NCBI GenBank assembly: GCA_007745835.1
Contig: CP036424.1
Coordinates: 4,141,968 to 4,205,967 of the forward strand
Origin: Planctomycetes bacterium MalM25
Lineage (GTDB): Bacteria; Planctomycetota; Planctomycetia; Pirellulales; Lacipirellulaceae
DNA: 64,000 nt
Direction of reading: 5' to 3'
Shown: positions 33,853 through 42,944 of the stretch, one piece after another
Layout: every line of letters starts with the position of its first letter
Position numbering within the stretch: position 1 is the stretch's first letter
Program-made: the position numbers and the translations under genes
The notes under the pieces: model-generated
Told to the model about the DNA's origin: nothing
The model's database searches: none
The model's input: only the letters and a program-made list of their open reading frames with translations

Positions 33853-35793
33853 ATGAACAAGAACGAGCCTGCTGAACTGGATGAGTCTCTGCTCCGCGAG
33901 CTGATCGCGGCCCGACTTCGTCAGCATCAACGCACCAAGCTCTGCCCTTTGGTGATTGATCGATCGCCCTTGGACATCGCCTTTGAGGAGGTGGACGGAG
34001 CCTCGGCGACGCTCCGCGGCGGCGCAGCCGATGGTGACCTGGCCGTCCATGTCTGCCGCGGGACCGAGCGGGAGCCGACGTTTCTGCTCCGCCTCGATGA
34101 TCCGGGAAAGGACTACGTCGGAGAGCCGCTCTGTTTGCTTCTTTGCAAACCGGACCGTCTTGGATCCTTCGACGCCATTCGCTTCGTCTGGGTCCCAGAA
34201 GGGGCTCGCCACGAAGACCCTTCGTCGCGTACCGATCAGCTCGTCACTGGCGGACTGACCTTCAGCGATTCCGAAACGGGGGGTGTCTTTCAAGGTCCAG
34301 CCAACCGGGATTTCTCCTGTCGTCTCGACGTCGACGAATCTGGAGTTGATTTGGTCATCACCAAGCTCCTGGAGGGGGCCGACAGCTACTGGGCAGTTGT
34401 CGAATACGGACCCGAGGCCGATCCGGATCGTTGCGCTGTCCGACTGGAGAACAAACACACACGGCTCAGTTGTTTATTCGATACGATCCCGGACGAGCCG
34501 GTGAAGATCGTGGTGCGACCGATGACATGGGGCGAGGTCGATCTGGTTCCGAGCGACCAGCTAGACGAGTTGCTGGAGAACGAGGATCGCGTTACCGCTG
34601 TCATGACGGCCACCGACACGGGATTGTCGGTGAAGCTCGATTGCGATGAGCAGATTGCAGCTGCCAGCGATCCAAATAGTAACTGGGCAATCCAGTTCTC
34701 GACCGTTGAAGCCAAGGAGATGCAAGACCACGATAAAGCGGAAGCTTTTCGGCGACTCATCAAGAAAGCGGCAACCGGCGCCGCTGACGCTGTGGACGCC
34801 GCTTTCCGGCTAATCGATCAATACCGCCCGATGATGCACGGAGCCGCGGTTAGGTTGACAAGCGGCACCGCGGTGTCTGCTGACGACGTCGTCGCGGAGT
34901 ACTCGTTGCTGCTTATCAGGAAGAACAAGTTCGAGGAGTTCCAGCCGCAGCAGTACACGCTGAAGCAATTCTTGAGGACCGGCATCAAGAGGACGGCAGG
35001 AGACCTCATCAAGAAATCGAACAGACGGCAGTCTCGTGAGACGACATCACAGTCGGAGAATCTCGGTGACCAATTGATGCTTGACATCGCCAAAGATTGG
35101 CTGGGTTCGCCGGACGAGCATGTCCAGTCTGCTGAGATGTGGGAAGCGATCGACGAAGTGAAGGAATCACTCAATGGGCGCGACCGTCGCATTGTAGACG
35201 CAGCGTTTAAAGGGCTGAACCAGACGCAGCTCGCCGAGGACCTGGGGATCAGCAAAGGCCAGGCGAGCAGAGAGGTAGGAAGGGTTGGCAAGCAACTGAC
35301 CAAACTGCTCGAAGGCCTTGGGTACGCTCCGGAAGCCTTCTGCCCTGCTTTGCCACAAGACGACGACCTCGGTTCTCTGACAGATGGTCACAAGTTCACG
35401 GCTGAGCAGGAGAAGCTGGTCCGGCAGCTGGCTCACGATGGCGAATCGCTTGAGAGGATCGCGGTTCTGCTCGACGGTCTTGGCGCAGACACGCATGACA
35501 ATGGGACGCCTGCAAAGCACATCAGAGAGTGGTTCGCCAGAGCACTATCAGGGCTCTACCTGCTGGACGGGTATCTGCGTCAGATGTCTGCGGACGGGTG
35601 GGACGTCAAGCGTATCGTCTCGTACTTTAACGCCTGGGGAGATCGCAAAGGTGCGACCAGCGGCAGGTACGTAAAGGAGTGGCTCGCGGTCGAGCTCACC
35701 TTGGCAGAGATCCCAATCCCCGCCGAGATGCAACCGCCCAATCTCAAGAAAAAGGTCAACGACCGTCGACATCAGCTGCAAGGCAACCGCTGA
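33853..35793 (+). CDS. Sigma-70-like factor with large N- and C-terminal extensions
   Basis: The 646-residue product has an unusual N-terminal region (1-300) with two beta-rich repeats around VITKLLEGADSYWAVVEYGP and paired acidic strands. A sigma region 2-like helix set follows (about 315-390: AFRLIDQYRPMMHGAAVRL to RTAGDLIKKSNRRQ), and a region 4 helix-turn-helix (about 430-487: LNGRDRRIVDAAFKGLNQTQLAEDLGISKGQ, given here as separate pieces: LNGRDRRIVDAAFKG and QTQLAEDLGISKG). Residues 490-646 add another helical domain. ECF factors are normally about 200 residues, so this is a fusion. It is the last full gene of the element. Confidence 0.75.
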   Translation: MNKNEPAELDESLLRELIAARLRQHQRTKLCPLVIDRSPLDIAFEEVDGASATLRGGAADGDLAVHVCRGTEREPTFLLRLDDPGKDYVGEPLCLLLCKPDRLGSFDAIRFVWVPEGARHEDPSSRTDQLVTGGLTFSDSETGGVFQGPANRDFSCRLDVDESGVDLVITKLLEGADSYWAVVEYGPEADPDRCAVRLENKHTRLSCLFDTIPDEPVKIVVRPMTWGEVDLVPSDQLDELLENEDRVTAVMTATDTGLSVKLDCDEQIAAASDPNSNWAIQFSTVEAKEMQDHDKAEAFRRLIKKAATGAADAVDAAFRLIDQYRPMMHGAAVRLTSGTAVSADDVVAEYSLLLIRKNKFEEFQPQQYTLKQFLRTGIKRTAGDLIKKSNRRQSRETTSQSENLGDQLMLDIAKDWLGSPDEHVQSAEMWEAIDEVKESLNGRDRRIVDAAFKGLNQTQLAEDLGISKGQASREVGRVGKQLTKLLEGLGYAPEAFCPALPQDDDLGSLTDGHKFTAEQEKLVRQLAHDGESLERIAVLLDGLGADTHDNGTPAKHIREWFARALSGLYLLDGYLRQMSADGWDVKRIVSYFNAWGDRKGATSGRYVKEWLAVELTLAEIPIPAEMQPPNLKKKVNDRRHQLQGNR

Positions 35794-36042
35794 GCTCCAG
35801 GGTTGCACCTCTGATAGGTAGCACGCCGATCGGAGACGCCTATCCGGTCTATAGATCGGCTGCGAGTCATCGTGGGTGGATGGCTCGTCACCGATAGGAT
35901 TGATTCTCTCGGCACGCAGCGCAGCGTACGCCGAGCACGAGTCATCGAAAGGCAGTTCTTACGCTACGGAGATAATCGACGGAACTGGGTGGCGCATGGT
36001 CAGCCGACGCTGGTCGTAGCAGTTACCCTAGCTAATTGAGAC

Positions 36043-36066
36043 ATGGCGTCATGGCGTCATGGCGTC
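36043..36066 (+). repeat. Three tandem copies of ATGGCGTC
   Basis: Eight-base unit repeated three times without change, followed by AC. Lies 215 bp left of the tRNA fragment. A related TGGCGTCATGGCGTCA sits near 10585. Confidence 0.7.
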
Positions 36067-36280
36067 ACACGGAACCATGCATTCGTTAGCCAATGACCCG
36101 GCCCGCCGGTCAGTCAATCAAAGAGCTTGGCATGCAACGACATGACTCGGGTACAGTCTGCTCGCATGTACCCAATTGCCGTGCTTAGCCAGCTGCAAAG
36201 CACGCTCGGCGATCACGTCGATGCGTGGCATTCCCGGTAAATGCGCGATACGGCATGGGCGAATGCTGGCCAGTTTGAGT

Positions 36281-36322
36281 CTTCGAAACCAGGGGTTGCA
36301 GGTTCGAATCCTGCCGGGCGCG
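36281..36322 (+). other. Displaced 3' half of tRNA-Arg(UCG), probable attachment site
   Basis: From the anticodon loop CTTCGAA onward: T-stem GCAGG with TTCGAAT loop and CCTGC, then acceptor strand CGGGCGC and discriminator G. The acceptor strand would pair with GCGCCCG, the normal 5' start of bacterial tRNA-Arg. No 5' half (D-arm, acceptor start) precedes it. Recombination in an anticodon loop is a known tyrosine-integrase target. The orientation says the rebuilt tRNA and most of the element lie to the left. Confidence 0.7.
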
Positions 36323-36534
36323 CTTTCTTCAGGGCGACGCCTATCCGCAAGAGAGGTCGCAACGGGCTCCCCCTGACGGGAAGCTCATGGAAGCGACCTG
36401 GCGTCGTTTCGGCCACACCGTAGTGCGGGAAGGACCCGAGGGGTGAGGGGCGATCTCTGAGCCAGGCGTTCCGACCAGACGCGCACCCTCCTGCGACGTC
36501 CCTATCCCTCTGAGCACGGTCGCTTGGACCGGCC

Positions 36535-38964
36535 CTATTTCGATTGGAAGATCCGGCTCTTAACGCTCGCGTGGAGTAGAGAGCGAAAGCCGTAGTCATC
36601 CGTGGCGAGGCGCTCGACGATCTGATCGATCTCCCTCCGGTCGGCGAACTCGATCGTGGCGCCGGTGGCGTAGGTCAGGACCTGGTGCAGCAGGTTCCGG
36701 GCGACCCGTTCGGGCCGCTTCAGCACCAGGGCCTTGAACCCCTCCAGATCGTTGAAACGCTCTCCGGTGGCGAGTCGGTAGCCCGGCCTCACGGCGGGGC
36801 CCTTGGCCCACCAGCGACCCTTCTTCCCAAGCACCCGGTAGTTCTCTCGCCAGCCGCCGATCACGTCGTAGCTCTCCAGCGCGAAGCCGGGCGGGTCGAT
36901 CTTCTTGTGGCAACCCATGCACGCCTTGCTCGAGCGGTGCTTCTCGAGCTCGTCGCGGATGGTCGTCGCGCCCCGGATATCGGGCTCGACGGCGGGCACG
37001 TCGTCGGGCGGGGGCGAGATCGGCTCGCCCAAGATCCGCTCCTGAAGCCACACGCCGCGGACAACCGGCGAGGTTGTGGTGCCGTTCGCCGTCACCTTCA
37101 ACACACTGCCCTGACAAAGGATCCCGCCCCGGTGGTCGCTCGGTTTGAGCCGGACCTTCCTGAAGCCGCGCCCCGAGACTTTCGCGCGGTCGATCCCGTA
37201 GTGCCTGGCCAGCCGTTCGTTCAGCATCGCGAAATCGGAATCGATCAGGTGCGTCACGCTGTGGTTCTCGCGGATCAGCTCCGTGAGGAAGGCGTGGGTC
37301 TCGTCGAGCATCGAGTGCTTCAAGACCTGGTCGAACTCGGGATAGAGGTTGGTGTCCGGGTTCGTGAAGTCGATCTCTTTCAGGTTGAGCCAAGTGGCAG
37401 CAAAGTTCTCCACGAACGCCGCGGACCTCGGGTCGTCCAGCATCCGGTCGACCTGCTCGCTCAGCACCTCGGGGTCCGACAGCTTGCCGCGGTGCGCGAG
37501 CGACAGCAGCGTCACGTCGGGCGTGCTGCTCCACAGGAAGTAGCTCAGCCGCGACGCGAGGCTGTAGCCGTCCAGCTCGCCGGGGAACTCGGTGAAATAC
37601 AAGAACCGCGGCGAGGTGAGCAGCGCCCGGTAACCCGACTTCAACGCGCTGAGCAGTGGGGCCCCGGCGTCGAGCCGCCCCTGAGCGAAGTCGAGGTGCG
37701 CAGCGATCTCGGACTCATCGACCACGCGGCGGTAAGCGATGCGCGAGAAGCGGAGCATCAATCGGCGGAGGTCCTCACGGGGCTTGGAAGAGACGAGACG
37801 GCCCTTCCTCAAACGCAGGTCGCTGAAGAGGCGTCTCTGAATCTGCTGCTGATCCATCCCCTTGTTGATGCGCTCGAGCTTGATCGCCTCCATAGCGACC
37901 GCGGGGAAATCGCTCTCGAAGACGCTCTTGTCCGTCTCGAGCCGCTTCACGGTGACGGATTTCAGCGTGCGGTCACCCGGTTGCACTTCGAGCTTGTGAC
38001 CCGCTTGCATCCAGGTCTCCATGACGAAATCACGCGCCCGGTTGGTCGCTTCGAAATAGCCGGCCCAGTAGAGGGTCGGCGCCTTGCCCCAGACCTCCCC
38101 GGTGCGGACCTGCGTCCACACGCCCCTCCCGGGAGGAGCCTTGTGCGCTCGGGCGCGGATGGTGATGCGGTACCACCCGTCCCGATCGACGGTGGTCGGT
38201 TCTAACCGCCCCTGGTAGCTGCCGTTGGTCAGAAAGGAGAGTGCGCGGCCTTGGTAGGAATGCGGCCCCCGGCCGTTAATCCGTTTCGCCTTGTTCTGCA
38301 CGACCTGCTCGGGCTTCAGGTCGAGGGTGTACTCGGGGAACGGGGTCTCGGCGCGGCGGAACGCCTCGTCGAGCGCGAGGTCGATCCCCTCCAAATACTT
38401 CTCTAGCAGGTGACGCGAGATCTGCTGAGAGTCGGCGATGTTGTCGAACCCGTCCTGGCTCGCGTCCTCGGGAAGGAGGTCCCGGATCGGGAGGTCCACG
38501 CCCAGCAGATCCTGCAGCGTGTTCTCGAACTCAACCCGGTTGAGCCGTCGGGCGCGAACCCTGCCGAACTCCTCCTGCCGCTTGGCGGATTCCTCGTGCA
38601 GGAACCGCTCGAACCCGGACACGAATCCGGAACGCTCGGCGGGCTCCAGCGAGGACTCCTCCTGGGGGGGCATCTCGCCGCTCTCGACGCGGTCGAACGC
38701 CATCGCCCAGAGCTTCATCGACGTGGCGTCGTCCGGGTCGAACACCAAAGTGGTCAGGTCCAAGCCGCCGCTCTTCTCGGATTCGTCATGGCAGTAGCAA
38801 CAGTTCGCCTCGAAGAAGTCGGCGAAGCGCGGGTCGGACACGGGGCTTGCGCCCGGGTCGGCGGAGGCGGCCGCCACGGCGCCGCCAAGCAGCAGGCACC
38901 CGATCGCGACGCGTCGGAACGCAACGCGCAGCTTGGCGCCGGGGGCTCGTGGTGTTTGGGACAT
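36535..38964 (-). CDS. Secreted PSD cytochrome protein (DUF1587/1595/1592/1588/1585)
   Basis: The 809-residue protein starts at ATG 38964 (MSQTPRAPG), with GAGGA six bases upstream and a signal-like hydrophobic segment (IGCLLLGGAVAAASA). A CCYCHD haem-c motif lies near residue 50. Then DUF1587 (RRLNRVEFENTLQDLLG), DUF1595, DUF1592 (SRLSYFLWSSTPD), DUF1588 with CMGCHKKIDPPG as second haem site, and DUF1585 (HQVLTYATGATIEFADR). Such multi-domain proteins are expanded in Planctomycetes; the enzymology is unsettled. It follows the DUF1552 gene as its usual partner. The frame stays open far upstream only as a shadow of that gene. Confidence 0.9.
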   Translation of the reverse strand: MSQTPRAPGAKLRVAFRRVAIGCLLLGGAVAAASADPGASPVSDPRFADFFEANCCYCHDESEKSGGLDLTTLVFDPDDATSMKLWAMAFDRVESGEMPPQEESSLEPAERSGFVSGFERFLHEESAKRQEEFGRVRARRLNRVEFENTLQDLLGVDLPIRDLLPEDASQDGFDNIADSQQISRHLLEKYLEGIDLALDEAFRRAETPFPEYTLDLKPEQVVQNKAKRINGRGPHSYQGRALSFLTNGSYQGRLEPTTVDRDGWYRITIRARAHKAPPGRGVWTQVRTGEVWGKAPTLYWAGYFEATNRARDFVMETWMQAGHKLEVQPGDRTLKSVTVKRLETDKSVFESDFPAVAMEAIKLERINKGMDQQQIQRRLFSDLRLRKGRLVSSKPREDLRRLMLRFSRIAYRRVVDESEIAAHLDFAQGRLDAGAPLLSALKSGYRALLTSPRFLYFTEFPGELDGYSLASRLSYFLWSSTPDVTLLSLAHRGKLSDPEVLSEQVDRMLDDPRSAAFVENFAATWLNLKEIDFTNPDTNLYPEFDQVLKHSMLDETHAFLTELIRENHSVTHLIDSDFAMLNERLARHYGIDRAKVSGRGFRKVRLKPSDHRGGILCQGSVLKVTANGTTTSPVVRGVWLQERILGEPISPPPDDVPAVEPDIRGATTIRDELEKHRSSKACMGCHKKIDPPGFALESYDVIGGWRENYRVLGKKGRWWAKGPAVRPGYRLATGERFNDLEGFKALVLKRPERVARNLLHQVLTYATGATIEFADRREIDQIVERLATDDYGFRSLLHASVKSRIFQSK

Positions 38965-39002
38965 GCCTCGTCCTCGGTTCATGATCGGTCGCGGGCGCGG
39001 CG

Positions 39003-40292
39003 CTAGACCATCTCGAGCCCGGTCATCGTGCTTGTGCCCGAGGCGAATCGATCGATTTCGAGCCCCTGCCGCTGCAGCGCGCTGACGTAAAGGTTCGCGA
39101 GCGGGTAGTTGTTGTTCTGGTCGAACGCCAGGTGCTGCCCGTGCCGGAACCCGCCGCCCGCGAAGAGCACGGGCATGTTCTTGTTGTTGTGAGCGCTGGC
39201 GTTGCCGAGGTTCGACGTGAGCAAGGCGCTGGTCTGATCGAGAAGGCTTCCGCCCCCTTCCTCGACCTGTTTCAGGTCCCGCAGGAACCCGCCCCAGGTC
39301 CTCATGAGGGCCGACTCGACGAGCGTGAGCTGGGCGATCTTCTCCTTGTCCTGACCGTGGTGGCTGAGGCTGTGGTAGCCCTCGGAGACCCCTTCGATCG
39401 GGATCCTGCCACCGTCGCCGTCGATGTGCAGGGTGACGAAACGTGTCGAGTCCGTTTGCAACGCGAGAGAAACGATCCGCAGCATCAGCTCCTTGCGCAG
39501 GATCACTTCGCTGCGGTTGGGCAGATCGGTTGGCGGTCGCATCGCCACCTTCGGCTTCGGCTTCTTCTCCCAAGACTCGGCCTCCTCCAGACGCTTCTCC
39601 AGGCTCCGCACGGCGTCGTAGTACTGCTCCATCTTCTGACGGTCGCCGGCCCCGAGCTGCTTCCGCAGCGCCGACGAGTCGGAGGCCACCACGTCCATGA
39701 TGCTGCGCCGTTCTTTCAGCCGGCGCACCTGCTTCCGGCGATCCACTCGTGACTCGGACACGAACAGCTTGCTGAACAGCTTTTCCGGCGAGGTCTCCGC
39801 CGGGATCATGCTCCCGGTCTCGGTGTACGAGGGGCTGTTGTTGCCGCTCAGGTTCAGGACCAAGGACGGGAATCGCGTGTGGTGGCCCAGCTGCTTCGCC
39901 ATCAGCTGATCGACCGAGATCGTGTTCTTGTACACCGCGTTCCGCGAGTGCGGCGCCGCGGTCAGGATGCTGCCCGACGCCTTGTGCCCCCCAGAGACCC
40001 CCGGGTGCGACGCCCCGGTGACGATTGTCAAATCGTCCAGCAGGTCCGGGATCTGTGCGAGGTACAGCGAGGGGGTGTATCCCTTGCCGGCCTGCTTCGG
40101 GTTCAGGTTCGGCCCGTGCAACCCCAAGGCGAGGCTGACGCTCACGAAGCGTCTCGGCGGGGCCGCCGCGGCCGGGGCGGCGAACGCCGGGGTCATCGCG
40201 TCGAGCCACGGCAGGGCGAGCGACACGCCGGCGCCCCGCAGCAGGGTGCGACGGCTCAACGACTTGTTGCTGCAGAAGAACACGCGTTTCAT
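39003..40292 (-). CDS. DUF1552 protein with Tat-type signal
   Basis: The 429-residue protein begins with a twin-arginine signal (SRRTLLRGAGVSLALP, about 13-28). Its body has the family hallmarks PPRRFVSVSLALGLHGPNLN, SGGHKASGSILTAAP, SIDQ-like segment and NSPSYTETG, up to a C-terminal FAGGGFRHGQHLAFD. DUF1552 proteins are paired with PSD cytochromes in Planctomycetes and Verrucomicrobia; they resemble the DUF1501/sulfatase-like fold but their reaction is unknown. It sits 38 bp upstream of the PSD gene in the same operon. Confidence 0.9.
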   Translation of the reverse strand: MKRVFFCSNKSLSRRTLLRGAGVSLALPWLDAMTPAFAAPAAAAPPRRFVSVSLALGLHGPNLNPKQAGKGYTPSLYLAQIPDLLDDLTIVTGASHPGVSGGHKASGSILTAAPHSRNAVYKNTISVDQLMAKQLGHHTRFPSLVLNLSGNNSPSYTETGSMIPAETSPEKLFSKLFVSESRVDRRKQVRRLKERRSIMDVVASDSSALRKQLGAGDRQKMEQYYDAVRSLEKRLEEAESWEKKPKPKVAMRPPTDLPNRSEVILRKELMLRIVSLALQTDSTRFVTLHIDGDGGRIPIEGVSEGYHSLSHHGQDKEKIAQLTLVESALMRTWGGFLRDLKQVEEGGGSLLDQTSALLTSNLGNASAHNNKNMPVLFAGGGFRHGQHLAFDQNNNYPLANLYVSALQRQGLEIDRFASGTSTMTGLEMV

Positions 40293-40304
40293 GGAAAGGT
40301 CTCC

Positions 40305-41036
40305 CTAGCGGGCGACATCGTAGGTCACGATGTTATCGAACACGAATCGCTTGCCGTTGACCGTGAATCCTAGCTCATTCTTGGTCGGGTGGGCGAGTCC
40401 GGGGGACGTCAGGCTGGCGACCGGCTTGCCGTCCAGGGCCACGCTCATCGTGTCGTCCTCGATGCGGACACGCAGCGTGTAGCGTTTGCCCTGCTTGAGC
40501 CTCACCTTCGCCTTCGACGCGGTCTCCTCAAGGATCGCTTGCAGCTCGGCCTGTTTCTCTTGAGAGAGATCTTTGTCCTTGCGCATCTCCCTCACCTTGA
40601 GGTTCATCGACCCGGTCTTGTCGTCGCTCAAGCTCACCATGCGGGGGCTCACGGAAACCCGGCAGATGTGCCCCGCGTGAACGCTCTTCTCTTTCTTGTC
40701 ATCGAACACGACGTTGAAACGCGTCCCGCCAGCGAACTCAAAATCGAACGTCAGGTCGAGGTCGGCGTAGTCCGCCTTCCACCGGATCGTCGCTCCGTGG
40801 TCGCTGCGGACCTGTTCACCGACGAGCGACCCCTCGACGACCTTCCACCCCCCCTGGTGCCCGCGACCAGTGCGGTACTGCTCACCGATCTCCTCACGCC
40901 CCTCGAACCGATCCTCGAAAACGGGCGTCGCCGTGGCGGCGAACGCCCCCCCCGAACTGAGCGTGAGGAGGCAACCGAAAGCCAATCGCTGGGCCAGGCA
41001 TGCCAGCGCAGCGCGATGAGTAACAAGCGATTTCAT
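40305..41036 (-). CDS. Secreted DUF1080/LamG-like protein
   Basis: The 243-residue protein has a signal peptide (LAFGCLLTLSSGGAFA), then a jelly-roll-like fold: FEDRFEGRE, GGWKVVEGSLVGEQVRSDHG, YADLDLTFDFEFAGG, VRIEDDTMSVALDGKPVAS, ending VNGKRFVFDNIVTYD. The order fits the DUF1080 (3-keto-disaccharide hydrolase-like) or concanavalin-like group common in planctomycetes. It probably binds or cleaves carbohydrate outside the cytoplasm. It leads the operon with DUF1552 and PSD genes. Confidence 0.8.
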   Translation of the reverse strand: MKSLVTHRAALACLAQRLAFGCLLTLSSGGAFAATATPVFEDRFEGREEIGEQYRTGRGHQGGWKVVEGSLVGEQVRSDHGATIRWKADYADLDLTFDFEFAGGTRFNVVFDDKKEKSVHAGHICRVSVSPRMVSLSDDKTGSMNLKVREMRKDKDLSQEKQAELQAILEETASKAKVRLKQGKRYTLRVRIEDDTMSVALDGKPVASLTSPGLAHPTKNELGFTVNGKRFVFDNIVTYDVAR

Positions 41037-41471
41037 GACGGCACAAACACTCGAGGGTGAGGCAGAAGAAAACGGCTACCGGACGCCTTAAGATGCCGAC
41101 CCGGGAGTTGAGGGCGGACACCCACTCATGTTGCCGACCGGAGCGATCAGCCCCCAAACAGGGGTCTCTTATCCGGTCGCCCCGGTCGGCGAAGCCCGGT
41201 CGAAATGAAAACCCCGAGGGTCTTCGATGGCCCTCCGGGCTCGCCCAATAGCTACCGCAGGTTCAACGTCTCAGCACGCGTCGTCTTCTCACACATTCTG
41301 AGATCTTTGGCGGAATCCACAACCATTCTGCGGATGCCCACCCCATTTTCACCGCTCGGACGCCTACGCCGTGCCGCCGAAGCGTGGCGATTCGTCGCGG
41401 TGGGCGCCGCTCACGAGTTCGAGGACGCCTGCTAGGATACGGGCTTCGATCTCCCTCCCCGCTGGTGCGTC
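41037..41471. other. Divergent gap with a hairpin-like run
   Basis: 435 bp without a supported gene between divergent units. An imperfect hairpin (about 41208-41238, CCCCGAGGGTC against GGCCCTCCGGGC) and AT-richer 41280-41355 suggest terminator and promoter parts, but no boxes are certain. Confidence 0.35.
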
Positions 41472-42146
41472 TTGCCCAAGCGACTGCTCGCCGCCGCCCT
41501 CTGCCTCTACACCCTGGTCGTGACCAGCGGGGCGCCCCTGCCGCTGGCTGGGGTCACGGCGTTGAGCGTCCCGGCGAGCGATTCGATCGATTCTTCCGAG
41601 CGGTTCCCCTGCGAGGCTTGCCCCTGCGGCTGCGGCACGGCGGAACACTGCTGGACCCGCTGCTGCTGCCACACGCTGCCGCAACGCCTGGCCTGGGCCC
41701 GGCGTGAAGGGGTGCGGCCTCCCGATGAGGTGATCCAGACCGCGCGCGACGCCGGCTTGGACGTGAACGCCTGGGTCGATGAACCCCGCTTGGCGAAGCC
41801 CTTGAGGACGACCGTCGTGGAGAAACCGACGCCGTCACTCGATGAGCTCCCCCCCTGCTGCCGCCGGCGTCTTGAAGTGGCCGAGCAAGCCAAGGCCAAA
41901 GAACTGACCGCACAGGAAAGCAAGACCAAGCCCGCGCCGGGCGTGGCCCTGTTGCAGGCGCTCGCTTGCCAGGGCGTCGCCGAGGCGTGGCTGGCGCTCG
42001 GCGAGGCGCCGACGCCCCCGCCGGCCGAGCTGATCGACGACCGCCCCACGGCGCCCGCCTGCGAGCGTGTCGTGGTGAGCCACTCTCTCGCGTCCGAGGC
42101 CCCCACGCCACCGCCACCCGAGCGGCGCGCCGCCTCGTTGAGCTGA
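41472..42146 (+). CDS. Secreted cysteine-rich protein of unknown function
   Basis: The 224-residue product begins with a signal-like segment (LLAAALCLYTLVVTSGAPLPL), followed by a dense Cys cluster (CEACPCGCGTAEHCW then CCCH), which could bind metal or make disulfides, and a later PPCCRRR. The start is TTG at 41472, weakly supported. Proteins of this kind lie before prepilin-type proteins in several planctomycete genomes. It precedes such a gene by 66 bp. Confidence 0.6.
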   Translation: MPKRLLAAALCLYTLVVTSGAPLPLAGVTALSVPASDSIDSSERFPCEACPCGCGTAEHCWTRCCCHTLPQRLAWARREGVRPPDEVIQTARDAGLDVNAWVDEPRLAKPLRTTVVEKPTPSLDELPPCCRRRLEVAEQAKAKELTAQESKTKPAPGVALLQALACQGVAEAWLALGEAPTPPPAELIDDRPTAPACERVVVSHSLASEAPTPPPPERRAASLS

Positions 42147-42212
42147 ACCGAGCGCCGACGGCTCTCGGCTCGGCCCCTTCTTTCTCGACGGTTCCCAACC
42201 GAAAGCACGGCC

Positions 42213-42944
42213 ATGTTGCGCAAGCAACCGGGTCGGCGCGGCTTCACCTTGGTGGAGTTGTTGGTCGTCGTGGCGGTGATCGGGATGCTCGTTGCGCTGC
42301 TGCTCCCGGCGTTGCAGGCGGCCCGATCGGCGGCGCGGCGCACCGAGTGCGCCAACCACCTCAAACAGCTCGGGCTCGCGATCCATCTGTTCGCCGACGC
42401 CAGCGACGGCGCGTTCCCGCGCACCCACGTGGCGCATGCCGATTCGTGGGTCGAGACGACCGCGCCCTTCCTCGAGGACGTGGCCGAGGTGCGCACCTGC
42501 CCGGACGACCCGCACGCCGATCGCTGGATCGAGCTGCGTTCGACGAGCTTCTTGCTCAACGAGTACGTCGCTCTACCGACGAACCCGGAGTTCGGCTCGG
42601 TCGAGCGGATCGATCAGCTGCTCGCCAAGAGCAAGACGATCGTCTTGTTCGAGGGGTCCGACCTCCGGCAAACGGAACCGCCCGAGCATCTGCCCGAGGG
42701 GCGCGAATGGCTGCCGCTCGACCACGCCCACCCGGGGACGATCTGGTTCACCGATCGCAACCTCCGGAAGGGCCGGTCGTGGCGGGAGCTCACCGCCGAG
42801 GTGCAGCCCGACCGCCACCAGGCGACCGGGTCGCACGGCCTCTACGCCGACGGCCACGTCGTGTTCATCCCCGCCGAAGCGATGAGGCGGCGGATCGATG
42901 GGCGCGACAACTTCGGACGGCCCAACCACGGAGCGTTTCCATGA
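42213..42944 (+). CDS. Prepilin-type protein (DUF1559-like) with N-terminal methylation motif
   Basis: The first 40 residues carry the type IV prepilin signal [20 protein letters not shown]; the rest is a pseudopilin body with [11 protein letters not shown] and [12 protein letters not shown], typical of the large planctomycete pseudopilin family. Cleavage is expected after the first Gly. Its stop overlaps the next ATG (ATGA), coupling it to the dockerin-bearing gene. The function could be surface or secretion-related. Confidence 0.85.
   Translation: MLRKQPGRRGFTLVELLVVVAVIGMLVALLLPALQAARSAARRTECANHLKQLGLAIHLFADASDGAFPRTHVAHADSWVETTAPFLEDVAEVRTCPDDPHADRWIELRSTSFLLNEYVALPTNPEFGSVERIDQLLAKSKTIVLFEGSDLRQTEPPEHLPEGREWLPLDHAHPGTIWFTDRNLRKGRSWRELTAEVQPDRHQATGSHGLYADGHVVFIPAEAMRRRIDGRDNFGRPNHGAFP

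Larger units (their letters stand above)
35794..36534. other. Element right end and chromosome junction, 741 bp
   Basis: Non-coding. It contains a short tandem repeat (36043-36066) and the displaced 3' half of a tRNA-Arg gene (36281-36322). The part right of the tRNA fragment should be original chromosome sequence. Long open frames over the tRNA fragment (with GFEPATPGFED) are the well-known spurious translation of tRNA sequence. Confidence 0.6.

Noticed and set aside
36213-36599. 128-residue ORF with ARPAGFEPATPGFED
   Set aside because: This is the well-known spurious translation of tRNA sequence read on the wrong strand; the region is the tRNA-Arg fragment.
38965-40209. Upstream extension of the PSD cytochrome ORF to 1224 residues
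   Set aside because: The extra part is Arg/Gly/Pro-rich and lies over the DUF1552 gene in another frame; the signal peptide and ribosome site fix the start at 38964.
41966-42940. Upstream part of a 620-residue ORF joined to the dockerin protein
   Set aside because: The first 325 residues are shadows of the cysteine-rich and prepilin genes; the dockerin protein starts at ATG 42941 with a signal peptide.
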